Source of the DNA: Bifidobacterium sp.
GTDB lineage: Bacteria > Actinomycetota > Actinomycetes > Actinomycetales > Bifidobacteriaceae
Reading direction: 5' to 3'
NCBI GenBank assembly: GCA_022649135.1
Contig: JALCNP010000018.1
Location: 1-49,302 of the forward strand
DNA: 49,302 nt
Positions within the stretch are counted from its first letter, which is position 1. Each line of letters opens with the position of its first letter. The notes under the pieces were generated by a model, which saw only the letters and a list, made by a program, of their open reading frames with translations, ran no database searches and was not told where the DNA came from. Of the stretch, positions 33,774 through 42,006 are shown in pieces. A program made the translations under genes and the position numbers.

Positions 33774-35333
33774 ATGCCACATTCCGATGTGATATTAAGC
33801 ATGAAAAGCATCACGAAATCGTTTGGCCCCGTCAAGGCCCTTAGCAATGTGAATCTTAAAGTGAACCGTGGAGAGATTCATGCGATATGCGGTGAAAACG
33901 GAGCGGGAAAATCCACTCTGATGAATGTGCTCTCGGGCGTCTACCCATACGGTTCGTATTCCGGAAACATAATCTTCGAGGGAAGCGAATGCAAATTCAA
34001 AAGAATTCTTGACTCCGAGAAACAAGGAATCGTCGTCATCCAGCAGGAACTTGCATTGAGTCCATTTCTCTCCGTCGCGGAGAACATTTTCCTCGGAAAC
34101 GAACGGAAAAGGGACGGCGTCATCGACTGGGAAACGACCCGTGCCCAAGCTGCAAGGATCCTGGAGAAAGTGGGATTGTCCGAAAGCCCTGACACGAAGG
34201 TCATGGATATCGGCGTCGGCAAGCAGCAGCTTGTAGAAATCGCCAAGGCACTCTCCAAGAACGTCAAATTGCTCGTCCTCGATGAGCCCACGGCCGCTCT
34301 CAATGACGAAGATTCCGCACATCTTCTTCAGCTGGTCCGCGATCTACGCGATCAGCAGGGAGTCACGTCAATAATCATCTCCCATAAACTCAATGAAATC
34401 GCATCGATTGCGGATAGCGTCACCATCATACGCGACGGATCCACCGTGGGCTGGATGGGAGTGACACCCGAAACCCCGGTGGATCAGGATGAGCTGATTC
34501 GCAAGATGGTGGGGCGTGAGCTGACGAATCTCTACCCGGTGCACACATCGCATATCGGGAAAGAGATATTCCGAGTCAAGGATTGGACGGTCTATCATCC
34601 GCTGGACTCTTCCCGAGCCGTTGTCAAAAGCGCGAGCTTTTACGCCAGAGCGGGCGAGATAGTCGGTTTTGCAGGCCTGATGGGAGCCGGGCGAACGGAA
34701 CTTGCGATGAGTATCTTCGGCAGAACCTATGGTGTCAACGCTTCCGGGGAAGTATTCGTGTACGGCAGGAAAGTCGAGACCTCTACGGTGCAGGCTTCCA
34801 TCGACGCCGGTATCGCGTACGCGACGGAAGATCGGAAAATGTACGGTCTGAATCTTCTTCAGAGCATCCGGGAAAACGCATCCATGGCTTCCCTGCTCAA
34901 GCACAGCAGGTTCGGTGTTATGAATGCGAACCAGGAACAGATCGAGACGGAAAAGTATCGAGCCGAATTCAACATCAAGACTCGTTCAATCGAGGAGCGC
35001 GTATCGAATCTGTCGGGAGGAAACCAGCAGAAGATAGTACTCGCTAAATGGGTCATCGCCGACCCGGATATTCTCATTCTCGATGAGCCGACACGTGGCA
35101 TCGACATCGGCGCGAAGTATGAGATCTATGAGATCATCGATTCCCTCGCAGACCAGGGAAAGGCAGTCATAGTAATTTCATCGGAGCTTCCTGAACTCAT
35201 CGGCATATGCGATCGCATATACACCATGAGCTTGGGTTCCATCACAGAGGACGTGCCCAAAAATGGATTCACCCAAGAATATCTGATGAAGTGCATGACA
35301 AGAGAAACAGCATCGACCAGCAAGGTGGCATGA
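33774..35333 (+). CDS. Sugar ABC transporter ATPase, duplicated (GguA-like)
   Basis: This 519-residue protein has two ABC domains in one chain, as in RbsA, XylG and GguA. Domain 1 has Walker A GENGAGKST at 40-48, the Q-loop VVIQQELAL and Walker B LLVLDEPTAAL. Domain 2 has a degenerate Walker A (GLMGAGRTE), the signature LSGGNQQK and LILDEPTRGID, so only the first site likely hydrolyses ATP fully, as is normal for this family. The start is the ATG at 33774, with AAAGGAA 8 nt upstream; the ATG at 33753 is within the second hairpin. The permease gene starts 1 nt after the stop. Confidence 0.93.
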   Translation: MPHSDVILSMKSITKSFGPVKALSNVNLKVNRGEIHAICGENGAGKSTLMNVLSGVYPYGSYSGNIIFEGSECKFKRILDSEKQGIVVIQQELALSPFLSVAENIFLGNERKRDGVIDWETTRAQAARILEKVGLSESPDTKVMDIGVGKQQLVEIAKALSKNVKLLVLDEPTAALNDEDSAHLLQLVRDLRDQQGVTSIIISHKLNEIASIADSVTIIRDGSTVGWMGVTPETPVDQDELIRKMVGRELTNLYPVHTSHIGKEIFRVKDWTVYHPLDSSRAVVKSASFYARAGEIVGFAGLMGAGRTELAMSIFGRTYGVNASGEVFVYGRKVETSTVQASIDAGIAYATEDRKMYGLNLLQSIRENASMASLLKHSRFGVMNANQEQIETEKYRAEFNIKTRSIEERVSNLSGGNQQKIVLAKWVIADPDILILDEPTRGIDIGAKYEIYEIIDSLADQGKAVIVISSELPELIGICDRIYTMSLGSITEDVPKNGFTQEYLMKCMTRETASTSKVA

Positions 35334-35334
35334 C

Positions 35335-36579
35335 ATGAGTGCATCGACAATAAACCCTTCGATGAATCAAAAAAAGAAGACCGGGCAACACAGCGAAGAC
35401 AACACGGGAATGCTGTCTTCGCTGACCTCCAACCTTCGGCAGTACGGTATGGTGGGAGCATTGATCGTCATAGTTCTTGTGTTTGAAATACTAACACGAG
35501 GAATATTGCTTCAACCGAACAGCTTCGTATCGCTAATCCAACAGAACGCCTATGTGATCATCCTTGCCGTGGGCATGGTGATGGTCATCATCGCAACACA
35601 TATCGATCTTTCGGTCGGCTCACTCGTCGGTTTCATTGGAGGCTGCGCCGCATTGCTGATGCAGAACGCAAACGTCAATTGGTTCGCCGCGATATTGCTT
35701 GCATTGGTGATCGGACTCATCGTGGGGGTTTGGCAGGGATTTTGGGTGGCGGTAGTGGGCATACCCGGATTCATAACGACTTTGGCGGGTATGTTGATCT
35801 TCCGCGGGCTCGCTACGACGATGATCAACGCTTCAATTCCTATCAACTCCGTCCCATTTGATGCGATAGCCGCTGACTATCTGCCGAATATCTTCGGTTT
35901 CTGGGGGCCTTTTGATGGGCTTACCATCGTGGTTGGCATTCTCGCAATTGCTTTCTATGCTTTTAACGCATTGCACAAACGGGCGAAAATCGAAAAAGTG
36001 GGGCTAGTGCCCGAACCTCTGACGGTGACGTACATCAAAATCGCCATCGCCGTACTGGTCATCGCATTCGTTACGTATCTGCTGGCTTCCTCGGGCAGCG
36101 CACACTCCGGCGGGATCCCCATCATCCTCGTCATTGTCGCGATACTGGTTTTCATCTATAATTTCATACTCACCCGTACCGTTTTCGGTCGTCACGTATA
36201 TGCGGTGGGAGGCAATAGAAAAGCCGCCATCCTGTCTGGGATCAACACGAAAAGAGTCGATTTCGCGCTTTTCGTCCACATGGGACTTCTCTCTGCAATA
36301 GCGGCAATCGCCATGCTTTCTCGACTGTCGTCCGCTTCCGCTTCGACCGGCACAAGCTTCGAAATGGATGCCATCGCGGCGTGCTTCGTTGGCGGAACTG
36401 CCGTAACTGGGGGCGTAGGCACGATCCCCGGCGTGGTTATCGGCGCAATCGTGATGGGCGTGATCAATCAAGGGCTCTCGATCATGGGAGTCGATTCCGC
36501 AATAGTGCAGACGATAAAAGGTCTGGTGTTGCTGCTCGCCGTCTCCGTCGATATCCTGTCCAAGCGGAATAAACGGTAG
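35335..36579 (+). CDS. Sugar ABC transporter permease (GguB-like)
   Basis: This permease of the BPD type 2 / RbsC-XylH group has 414 residues and about ten hydrophobic helices. It has an N-terminal polar stretch of about 40 residues, a family-typical AVGMVMVIIATHIDLSVGS segment and a late GGTAVTGGVGTIPG loop (the family's EAA-like contact to the ATPase). The extended cytoplasmic loop near residues 200-225 (NALHKRAKIEK) is characteristic of the GguB/MmsB subgroup over RbsC. It completes the binding protein, ATPase and permease set. A stem-loop at 36602-36643 follows 22 nt after the stop. Confidence 0.92.
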   Translation: MSASTINPSMNQKKKTGQHSEDNTGMLSSLTSNLRQYGMVGALIVIVLVFEILTRGILLQPNSFVSLIQQNAYVIILAVGMVMVIIATHIDLSVGSLVGFIGGCAALLMQNANVNWFAAILLALVIGLIVGVWQGFWVAVVGIPGFITTLAGMLIFRGLATTMINASIPINSVPFDAIAADYLPNIFGFWGPFDGLTIVVGILAIAFYAFNALHKRAKIEKVGLVPEPLTVTYIKIAIAVLVIAFVTYLLASSGSAHSGGIPIILVIVAILVFIYNFILTRTVFGRHVYAVGGNRKAAILSGINTKRVDFALFVHMGLLSAIAAIAMLSRLSSASASTGTSFEMDAIAACFVGGTAVTGGVGTIPGVVIGAIVMGVINQGLSIMGVDSAIVQTIKGLVLLLAVSVDILSKRNKR

Positions 36580-36601
36580 GCCCGGTGATTTTCTGAAAAC
36601 A

Positions 36602-36643
36602 TGTCTCTTTGCGCCCAGTGCCACGCGCCTGCGCAAAGAGACA
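36602..36643 (+). terminator. Stem-loop after the permease gene
   Basis: A 13-bp perfect stem (36602-36614 with 36631-36643) has a 16-nt loop. No T-tract follows. It may end the sugar operon or only reduce expression of the small gene downstream. Confidence 0.6.
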
Positions 36644-36713
36644 GGAAGATGTTCTCAAGGCATCGTGGGGCATCCTTCCCACGGTTCTGAACTCCGCTAC
36701 GAAAGGGACGGCA

Positions 36714-36944
36714 ATGACACCTCGCATATTCAGCGACAATTCAATGTCCGCACTGTACTCACTGACATCCATAGTGTGCTCAATCTGGCTTATCCAAAGC
36801 GTATATGACGCATGTCAGCGGCACTCACTTCTCTATTGGCCGAACGTCGTATTTTTCATTTCCATGGTCGCCGTCATTTCGGGTAGCGTGTACCAGGCCC
36901 TGCACGCCACCAAGAAGGCCTCTGCAGACGATCGGCACTCATAA
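36714..36944 (+). CDS. Small two-helix membrane protein, unknown
   Basis: I do not recognise a family. The 76-residue protein has two hydrophobic helices (about 13-31 and 43-62) joined by a short polar loop (DACQRHS) and a Lys/Asp-rich tail. The start ATG at 36714 is well supported by AAAGGGA 6 nt upstream, and a hairpin (36946-36971) follows the stop directly, which together argue for a real gene. It follows the sugar permease gene after the 36602-36643 stem-loop, so it could be a partly read-through last gene of the sugar operon. Whether it assists the transporter is unknown. Confidence 0.6.
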   Translation: MTPRIFSDNSMSALYSLTSIVCSIWLIQSVYDACQRHSLLYWPNVVFFISMVAVISGSVYQALHATKKASADDRHS

Positions 36945-36945
36945 T

Positions 36946-36971
36946 GTGAAACGGCAGACGGACCGTTTCAC
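36946..36971 (+). terminator. Hairpin after the small membrane protein gene
   Basis: GTGAAACGG (36946-36954) pairs with CCGTTTCAC (36963-36971) around an 8-nt loop, beginning right after the stop codon. There is no T-tract. Confidence 0.6.
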
Positions 36972-37308
36972 TAAGAGAAACCTCTGACGTCACGCTGGTT
37001 ACGGCGTGGAAAGCTTCTCTCGGTACAGGCGCTCATAGGCATATCCATGTACCGCGAGCGCATGCTCCAATGGACGCCCGCCACGATTCAATGCGAATAC
37101 CGGATTCCAACCATCATCCGCCTCACGTCCCTCTATGCCGGCGAGGACGGGGTCGACCGGGCACCGGAGACGTTTCGCGCCGCCGACGTGAGCCCGATTG
37201 TGGCTCTGCGCGGGGATTCACTCGCCCGCATGACGCCCTCGTCGCAGGACGCGCAGCCATGGAATCGGGCCACCGACCACGGACCGGTTCAGCGTGTACA
37301 TTGGATTT
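36972..37308. other. Gene-free stretch between the sugar island and glnE
   Basis: No convincing gene is seen; the open frames here lack ribosome sites and family features. A weak AGAGAA...TTCTCT pairing and a short CACGC/GCGTG hairpin occur at the left. TACATT at 37297-37302, 6 nt before the glnE ATG, could be the -10 box of a leaderless glnE transcript. Confidence 0.4.
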
Positions 37309-40300
37309 ATGGATCATTCATCTGCTCTTCCCATCACCACCCGGGATCTTATTCGCTGCGGCCTGCAGGATCTGGGTGCGGCGATGGGGAATCTGGTCTC
37401 GCTGCGTAACCACGGCGCCTGCGACCGATGCATGCATGGCCTGCTGGAGTCTCTGGAGCGCTCGTGCGATCCGGACGTGGCCGTGCGCAACCTGACGGAT
37501 ATCGTCGCCGCCTCATCCGAGGGGGATCATTGCCTCGAATGCGGGCAGGAGGCGATGTCACGGCTGATGGCCGTGTTGGGGGCATCCGATGCGATGGGCA
37601 AGATGATGCGTTCACGGCCCTCGCTCATCCGGTCAGTCATCGACGATCCCGGCGGCTCATGGACATCCGGGCGGCGCAGGGAGGATGCTCTTGCGGCTGT
37701 GGGAGCCGATCCACGCGATGCCGTCCCGGTCGCATCCCTGACGATAGCGCAGGCCACGGCGGCGTTGCGCATGGCCTATTACCGACAGCTTGCGTCCATT
37801 ATGGCCTGCGACGTGCTGGCCGACGACCCCACGCTGATTCAGCCCCGCATCAGCCGCTCCCTTTCGGATCTGGCGGACGCCACCCTGGAGGGGGCGCTGG
37901 CCATAGCACGCCATGAGGTCGCGGGAAGCCCGTCATGCCGGTTCACGGTTATCGGTATGGGGAAGCTCGGTGCGCAGGAGCTCAATTACGTGTCGGATGT
38001 GGACGTGATATATGTCGTCGAGCCGTCGTCGCCTGGCGAGCAGGGCGGGGGCCTCATCACGATCGGCACGAAAATGGCCACCACGCTGCAACGTGTCTGC
38101 CAGTCGGTAATCCCGGGCGTCTGCGAACCTTCGCTGTGGCAGATAGACACGGCCCTGCGCCCCGAAGGCAAGGACGGGCCCCTGGTCCGTCGTCTGCAAT
38201 CCCATCAGGGCTATTACCGCCAGTGGGCTGAAAGCTGGGAGTTTCAGGCACTTCTCAAGGCAAGGCCGGTCGCGGGGGACGTCGAGCTCGGACATGCGTA
38301 CATGGATATGACGCGGCCTTTCGTGTGGTCGGCCTCCCGTCGTGAGAACTTCGTGTACGACTGCCAGCAGATGCGCCGACGCGTGGAGGATCTCATCGCT
38401 CCGGAGCTCAGGGACAGGGAGATAAAGCTGGGCAGGGGCGGTCTGAGGGATGTCGAATTCACCGTCCAGATGCTCCAGCTCGTTCATGGCAGAAGCGATC
38501 ACACCCTGCGCACCCGCTCCACCCTTGACTCCCTTCGGGCTCTTTCGCAGGGAGGATACGTCTCTCGTGTCCAGTCCGCGAAGCTGGCCCAGGACTATCG
38601 CTTCGAACGGGTGCTCGAGCACCGGCAGCAGATGTGGTCCCTGAAAAGGACCCACCTTTTCCCCGACCTTGGGAAGAAAGGCGAGGGGGGCCTGGAACGG
38701 CAGCGGGAGATCTCCCTCGAGGATATGGACAGAAACGCCGATCTGCGACGGCTGGCGCGCGCCTTTCGCATGCATCCCGAAGAGCTGGTGAGACGCTTCG
38801 ACGAAACGCGCCGCGAGGTGCGTCGCCTTCATATGGATATCTACTACCGTCCCATGCTGCCCATCAGCGCGCGGGCGGACAGCGATGCCGTAGAGCTTAC
38901 GCCGCAGGCGGCGCAGGATCGTTTCACCTCCATCGGATTCGCGGATCCGAACAGCGCCATGCGACACGTGAAGGCCCTGACGCAGGGCATATCGAGGGCG
39001 TCGCGAATCAACAGGATCCTTCTTCCGGCGGCCCTGCAGTGGCTTGGTCAGGGCCAGGATCCGGATATGGGGCTGCTGCACTGGCGCGACCTGGGGGAAC
39101 GGTTCGGCACAGACAGCGAGTATCTCGGCTTTCTCCGCGACTCTCCGTCGGCGGCTCAGAGGCTGTGCCATGTCCTGTCAAACTCGCGATTTCTCGCGGA
39201 CGCACTGTCCAAATCCGTCGAATCGGTCACCTGGCTGGGAAACGACTCCCTTCTGGAAAAAAGGGACAGGACGAGTCTTGACGCGCAGTGCACGGCCATA
39301 ATCGACAGAAACGGCTCCGATCTCAACGACTGCGCCAATTCCCTGCGCGCCCTGCGCCGCCACGAAATCGAAAGGGCGGGGCTGTCATGGATGAGCTCGG
39401 TGATGAAAGGCGACGAGTGTCTCACCGCCATGACCGACGTCTACGACTCCATTATGGAGGCCGCCGTTCGATGGTCGGTCCGTTACGAGACCCAGAGGGC
39501 CGGACTCGGCGCTCCGCCGGCCCGAATGGCCATTCTGGCGATGGGGCGGTACGGGGGACGCGAGGTGAACTTCAGTTCCGATGCGGATGTCATCGTCATC
39601 TACGACCCGACGGGAGCCGATGCCGACGACGCCCGGACCGCACGTTTCGTGCGCAGCGCGGTCAACGACATTCGCACCATGCTCCAGGGAGGTACCACGC
39701 TCGAACCTAAGATCGACATCGACTTCGATCTGCGGCCCGAGGGGCGCAACGGCCCTCTGGCACGGTCTTTAGGCTCATGCAGGGAATACTACGAGAAGTG
39801 GTCGGACACCTGGGAGCACCAGGCCCTGATCAGGGCCCGCCATGCCGCGGGCGACGAAACCCTCTCCCGTGAGTTCCTCACCACCGTCGCGGACCCGCTG
39901 CGCTACCCGCACGAGCCCCCCGCCGAAACCCAGGTGAGCGGCATCCGCAAACTCAAGGCGCGCATGGAGGCGGAACGTCTTCCGCGCGGGGTGAGGCGCG
40001 AACGGCATCTCAAGCTCGGCAGGGGAGGGCTGTCGGATGTGGAGTGGACGATCCAGCTGTGCCAGCTGCGCCACGCCGGCCGATGCCCCGAGCTGCGCAC
40101 GGAATCGACGTTGGGAGCCCTGGACGCCATGGAAGGCCTCTGCCTGATAGAGCCCGAGGACGCCCATGCACTGCGGACGGCATGGAGCATGTGCACGGCC
40201 GCGCGCAACGGGAACTATCTGTGGAGCGGACGGGCCCCCCGCGCCGACATCCTTCCGGACGATCTCTATTCGCTCGGGGCAATCGCCACCTATCTGGGGT

Positions 40301-40395
40301 ATGGCGCGCATCGGGGCCAGGGATTCGAGAACGATCTCCTCTCGGTGATGCGCAGATGCAGAGAGGTGGTGAATCGCCTGTTCTACGACATGTGA
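37309..40395 (+). CDS. glnE: Glutamine synthetase adenylyltransferase / adenylyl-removing enzyme
   Basis: GlnE attaches AMP to glutamine synthetase, lowering its activity when nitrogen is plentiful, and removes it again. At 1028 residues it has both nucleotidyltransferase domains: GMGKLGAQELNYVSDVDVIY in the N-terminal half (removing activity) and AMGRYGGREVNFSSDADVIV in the C-terminal half (adding activity), each with the D-x-D metal site. Helical regulatory parts lie between and after. The start is uncertain: the ATG at 37309 has no ribosome site and the GTG at 37294 is the alternative; a leaderless transcript is possible. The gene lies upstream of the pyrimidine operon with a 79-nt gap and is probably independent of it. 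Confidence 0.93.
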   Translation: MDHSSALPITTRDLIRCGLQDLGAAMGNLVSLRNHGACDRCMHGLLESLERSCDPDVAVRNLTDIVAASSEGDHCLECGQEAMSRLMAVLGASDAMGKMMRSRPSLIRSVIDDPGGSWTSGRRREDALAAVGADPRDAVPVASLTIAQATAALRMAYYRQLASIMACDVLADDPTLIQPRISRSLSDLADATLEGALAIARHEVAGSPSCRFTVIGMGKLGAQELNYVSDVDVIYVVEPSSPGEQGGGLITIGTKMATTLQRVCQSVIPGVCEPSLWQIDTALRPEGKDGPLVRRLQSHQGYYRQWAESWEFQALLKARPVAGDVELGHAYMDMTRPFVWSASRRENFVYDCQQMRRRVEDLIAPELRDREIKLGRGGLRDVEFTVQMLQLVHGRSDHTLRTRSTLDSLRALSQGGYVSRVQSAKLAQDYRFERVLEHRQQMWSLKRTHLFPDLGKKGEGGLERQREISLEDMDRNADLRRLARAFRMHPEELVRRFDETRREVRRLHMDIYYRPMLPISARADSDAVELTPQAAQDRFTSIGFADPNSAMRHVKALTQGISRASRINRILLPAALQWLGQGQDPDMGLLHWRDLGERFGTDSEYLGFLRDSPSAAQRLCHVLSNSRFLADALSKSVESVTWLGNDSLLEKRDRTSLDAQCTAIIDRNGSDLNDCANSLRALRRHEIERAGLSWMSSVMKGDECLTAMTDVYDSIMEAAVRWSVRYETQRAGLGAPPARMAILAMGRYGGREVNFSSDADVIVIYDPTGADADDARTARFVRSAVNDIRTMLQGGTTLEPKIDIDFDLRPEGRNGPLARSLGSCREYYEKWSDTWEHQALIRARHAAGDETLSREFLTTVADPLRYPHEPPAETQVSGIRKLKARMEAERLPRGVRRERHLKLGRGGLSDVEWTIQLCQLRHAGRCPELRTESTLGALDAMEGLCLIEPEDAHALRTAWSMCTAARNGNYLWSGRAPRADILPDDLYSLGAIATYLGYGAHRGQGFENDLLSVMRRCREVVNRLFYDM

Positions 40396-40474
40396 CGGAT
40401 GATGTCTTTTTGCTGGAGTATGGTTGGCGAGGTCACATCAGGTGGCCACCTTGTATGCAAAGAAAGGTGAGCCG

Positions 40475-41527
40475 TTGTCCGCTGAAGATATTCCAAAAAC
40501 AGGCACCATCGCCGGTGCGGGTTCCGACACCGCAGATGCCGTCCACCGCCGGGACACGTCATCGATAGTGGGGAGAAGCGTTGTCACCCTCGATGACCTA
40601 TCCACGATTCAGATTCGGGAACTGCTTCGTAAGGCCCAATACATAGATTCGCACCGCGCTCAAGTGGCGGGCACCTGCTCCGGCAGAGTGCTTGCCACTT
40701 TGTTTTATGAGCCGAGCACGCGCACACGTCTGAGCTTCGAAACGGCCATGCTCCGTCTGGGGGGGCAGGTCATCGGATTCGCCGGCGCGCAGCTGTCGTC
40801 CGTCAGCAAGGGCGAATCGATTCACGACACCCTGAAAACGGTGTCCAACTATGTGGATGTGGTGGCCATCCGCCATCCCAAGGAGGGTGCGGCGCTTGTC
40901 GCGGCGCAATCCGCCGACGTCCCCGTGATCAACGCGGGGGATGGCGGGCACATGCATCCCACGCAGACGCTGGCCGACCTGGCGACGCTGCAGTCGCGAT
41001 TCGGACGCATCACCGATCTGACCGTGGGGATCTGCGGCGATCTCACCTTCGGACGGACGGTTCATTCCCTTATCGAAACGCTGTGCCGCTTCGGCAATGT
41101 CAGATTCGTCCTCATCAGTCCCGACGAACTCAGGACGCCGCAGTACGTGCTCGACCGCATCCAGTCCTCGCCCTCGTGCTCCTACACGGAGGAAAGCGAT
41201 CTTGCGGCGGTGATCGGCGACCTTGACGTCCTTTACATGACACGGGTCCAAAAGGAGCGTTTCTTCAACGAGGACGATTATCTGCGCCTTAGGGACACCT
41301 ACATTCTCAACGCCGATAAGCTGCGTCTCGCCAAGCCGGACATGGCGGTCCTCCATCCGCTCCCGCGCGTGAACGAAATAGCCACGGAGGTGGACGACGA
41401 CCCCCGGGCGGCCTATTTCGAACAGGTCAAGAACGGGATGCTGGTACGCATGGCCCTGGAAAGCTCCGTGGTGGGAGACGAGCTTGCCGGCTTTGAGCCG
41501 GCCGACGCAAAGGAGGTTTTCGCCTGA
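40475..41527 (+). CDS. pyrB: Aspartate carbamoyltransferase, catalytic subunit
   Basis: PyrB condenses carbamoyl phosphate and aspartate to carbamoyl aspartate, the first committed pyrimidine step. The signature FYEPSTRTRLSFE near residues 72-84 and the HPLPRVNEI stretch are both present. The catalytic domain aligns from about residue 30, so the protein (350 residues) has an N-terminal extension of roughly 30 residues without known function if the TTG at 40475 is the start. That TTG has GAAAGGTGAG just upstream. A GTG at 40571, just before the conserved part, is the other candidate but has no ribosome site. The stop overlaps the pyrI start by one base. Confidence 0.92.
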   Translation: MSAEDIPKTGTIAGAGSDTADAVHRRDTSSIVGRSVVTLDDLSTIQIRELLRKAQYIDSHRAQVAGTCSGRVLATLFYEPSTRTRLSFETAMLRLGGQVIGFAGAQLSSVSKGESIHDTLKTVSNYVDVVAIRHPKEGAALVAAQSADVPVINAGDGGHMHPTQTLADLATLQSRFGRITDLTVGICGDLTFGRTVHSLIETLCRFGNVRFVLISPDELRTPQYVLDRIQSSPSCSYTEESDLAAVIGDLDVLYMTRVQKERFFNEDDYLRLRDTYILNADKLRLAKPDMAVLHPLPRVNEIATEVDDDPRAAYFEQVKNGMLVRMALESSVVGDELAGFEPADAKEVFA

Positions 41528-41946
41528 TGGAAGTCACCAGCATCACCAATGGAATCATCATCGACCACGTGCCCGCGGGAACGGCCCTGACGGTGTTGGA
41601 ATATCTCAGCATCGATCCGGCGACCACCCGGCTCGCCCTGATCATGAACGCCTCAAGCAGACGCTACGGATCGAAGGACATCATCAAAATCGAGGACGCC
41701 GAAAGCGTGGATCTCGACGTTCTGGGCTTCGTGGCCCGGCAGGCGACGGTCGATATCGTTCGCGGGGGAAGGATCACGAGAAAGATGACGCCCAACCTTC
41801 CCGAGCATATCGTCAACGTCATCACCTGCGTCAATCCCCGATGCGTGACGACCACGGAAAGGGGAATCAGGCAGCGCTTCCATCTCGTTCATTCAGGAAG
41901 GCAGGAGTATCGCTGCGATTACTGCGACGAGGAGGCAAAACTCTGA
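41527..41946 (+). CDS. pyrI: Aspartate carbamoyltransferase, regulatory subunit
   Basis: PyrI binds CTP and ATP and makes the PyrB enzyme allosteric. The 139-residue protein has the N-terminal nucleotide-binding domain (about 1-95) and a C-terminal zinc domain with C101, C106, C130 and C133 in the usual spacing. The stop of pyrB and the start overlap (TGATG), giving close coupling. Together they indicate a class B-like dodecamer under feedback control, so end-product control of this pathway is likely to act on the enzyme. Confidence 0.96.
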   Translation: MEVTSITNGIIIDHVPAGTALTVLEYLSIDPATTRLALIMNASSRRYGSKDIIKIEDAESVDLDVLGFVARQATVDIVRGGRITRKMTPNLPEHIVNVITCVNPRCVTTTERGIRQRFHLVHSGRQEYRCDYCDEEAKL

Positions 41947-42006
41947 CCGACCGGACTGCCCACCGACAAGCACACCAGCCGCAAAGAACAGGAAGCGAAC
42001 GATAGC

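Noticed and set aside
37047..37409. Possible 120-residue gene before glnE
   Set aside because: There is no ribosome site, the frame overlaps the start of glnE, and the translation lacks any recognisable feature.
37933..39171. 412-residue minus-strand open frame inside glnE
   Set aside because: It is the antisense of conserved GlnE sequence; composition is typical of a GC-driven shadow frame.
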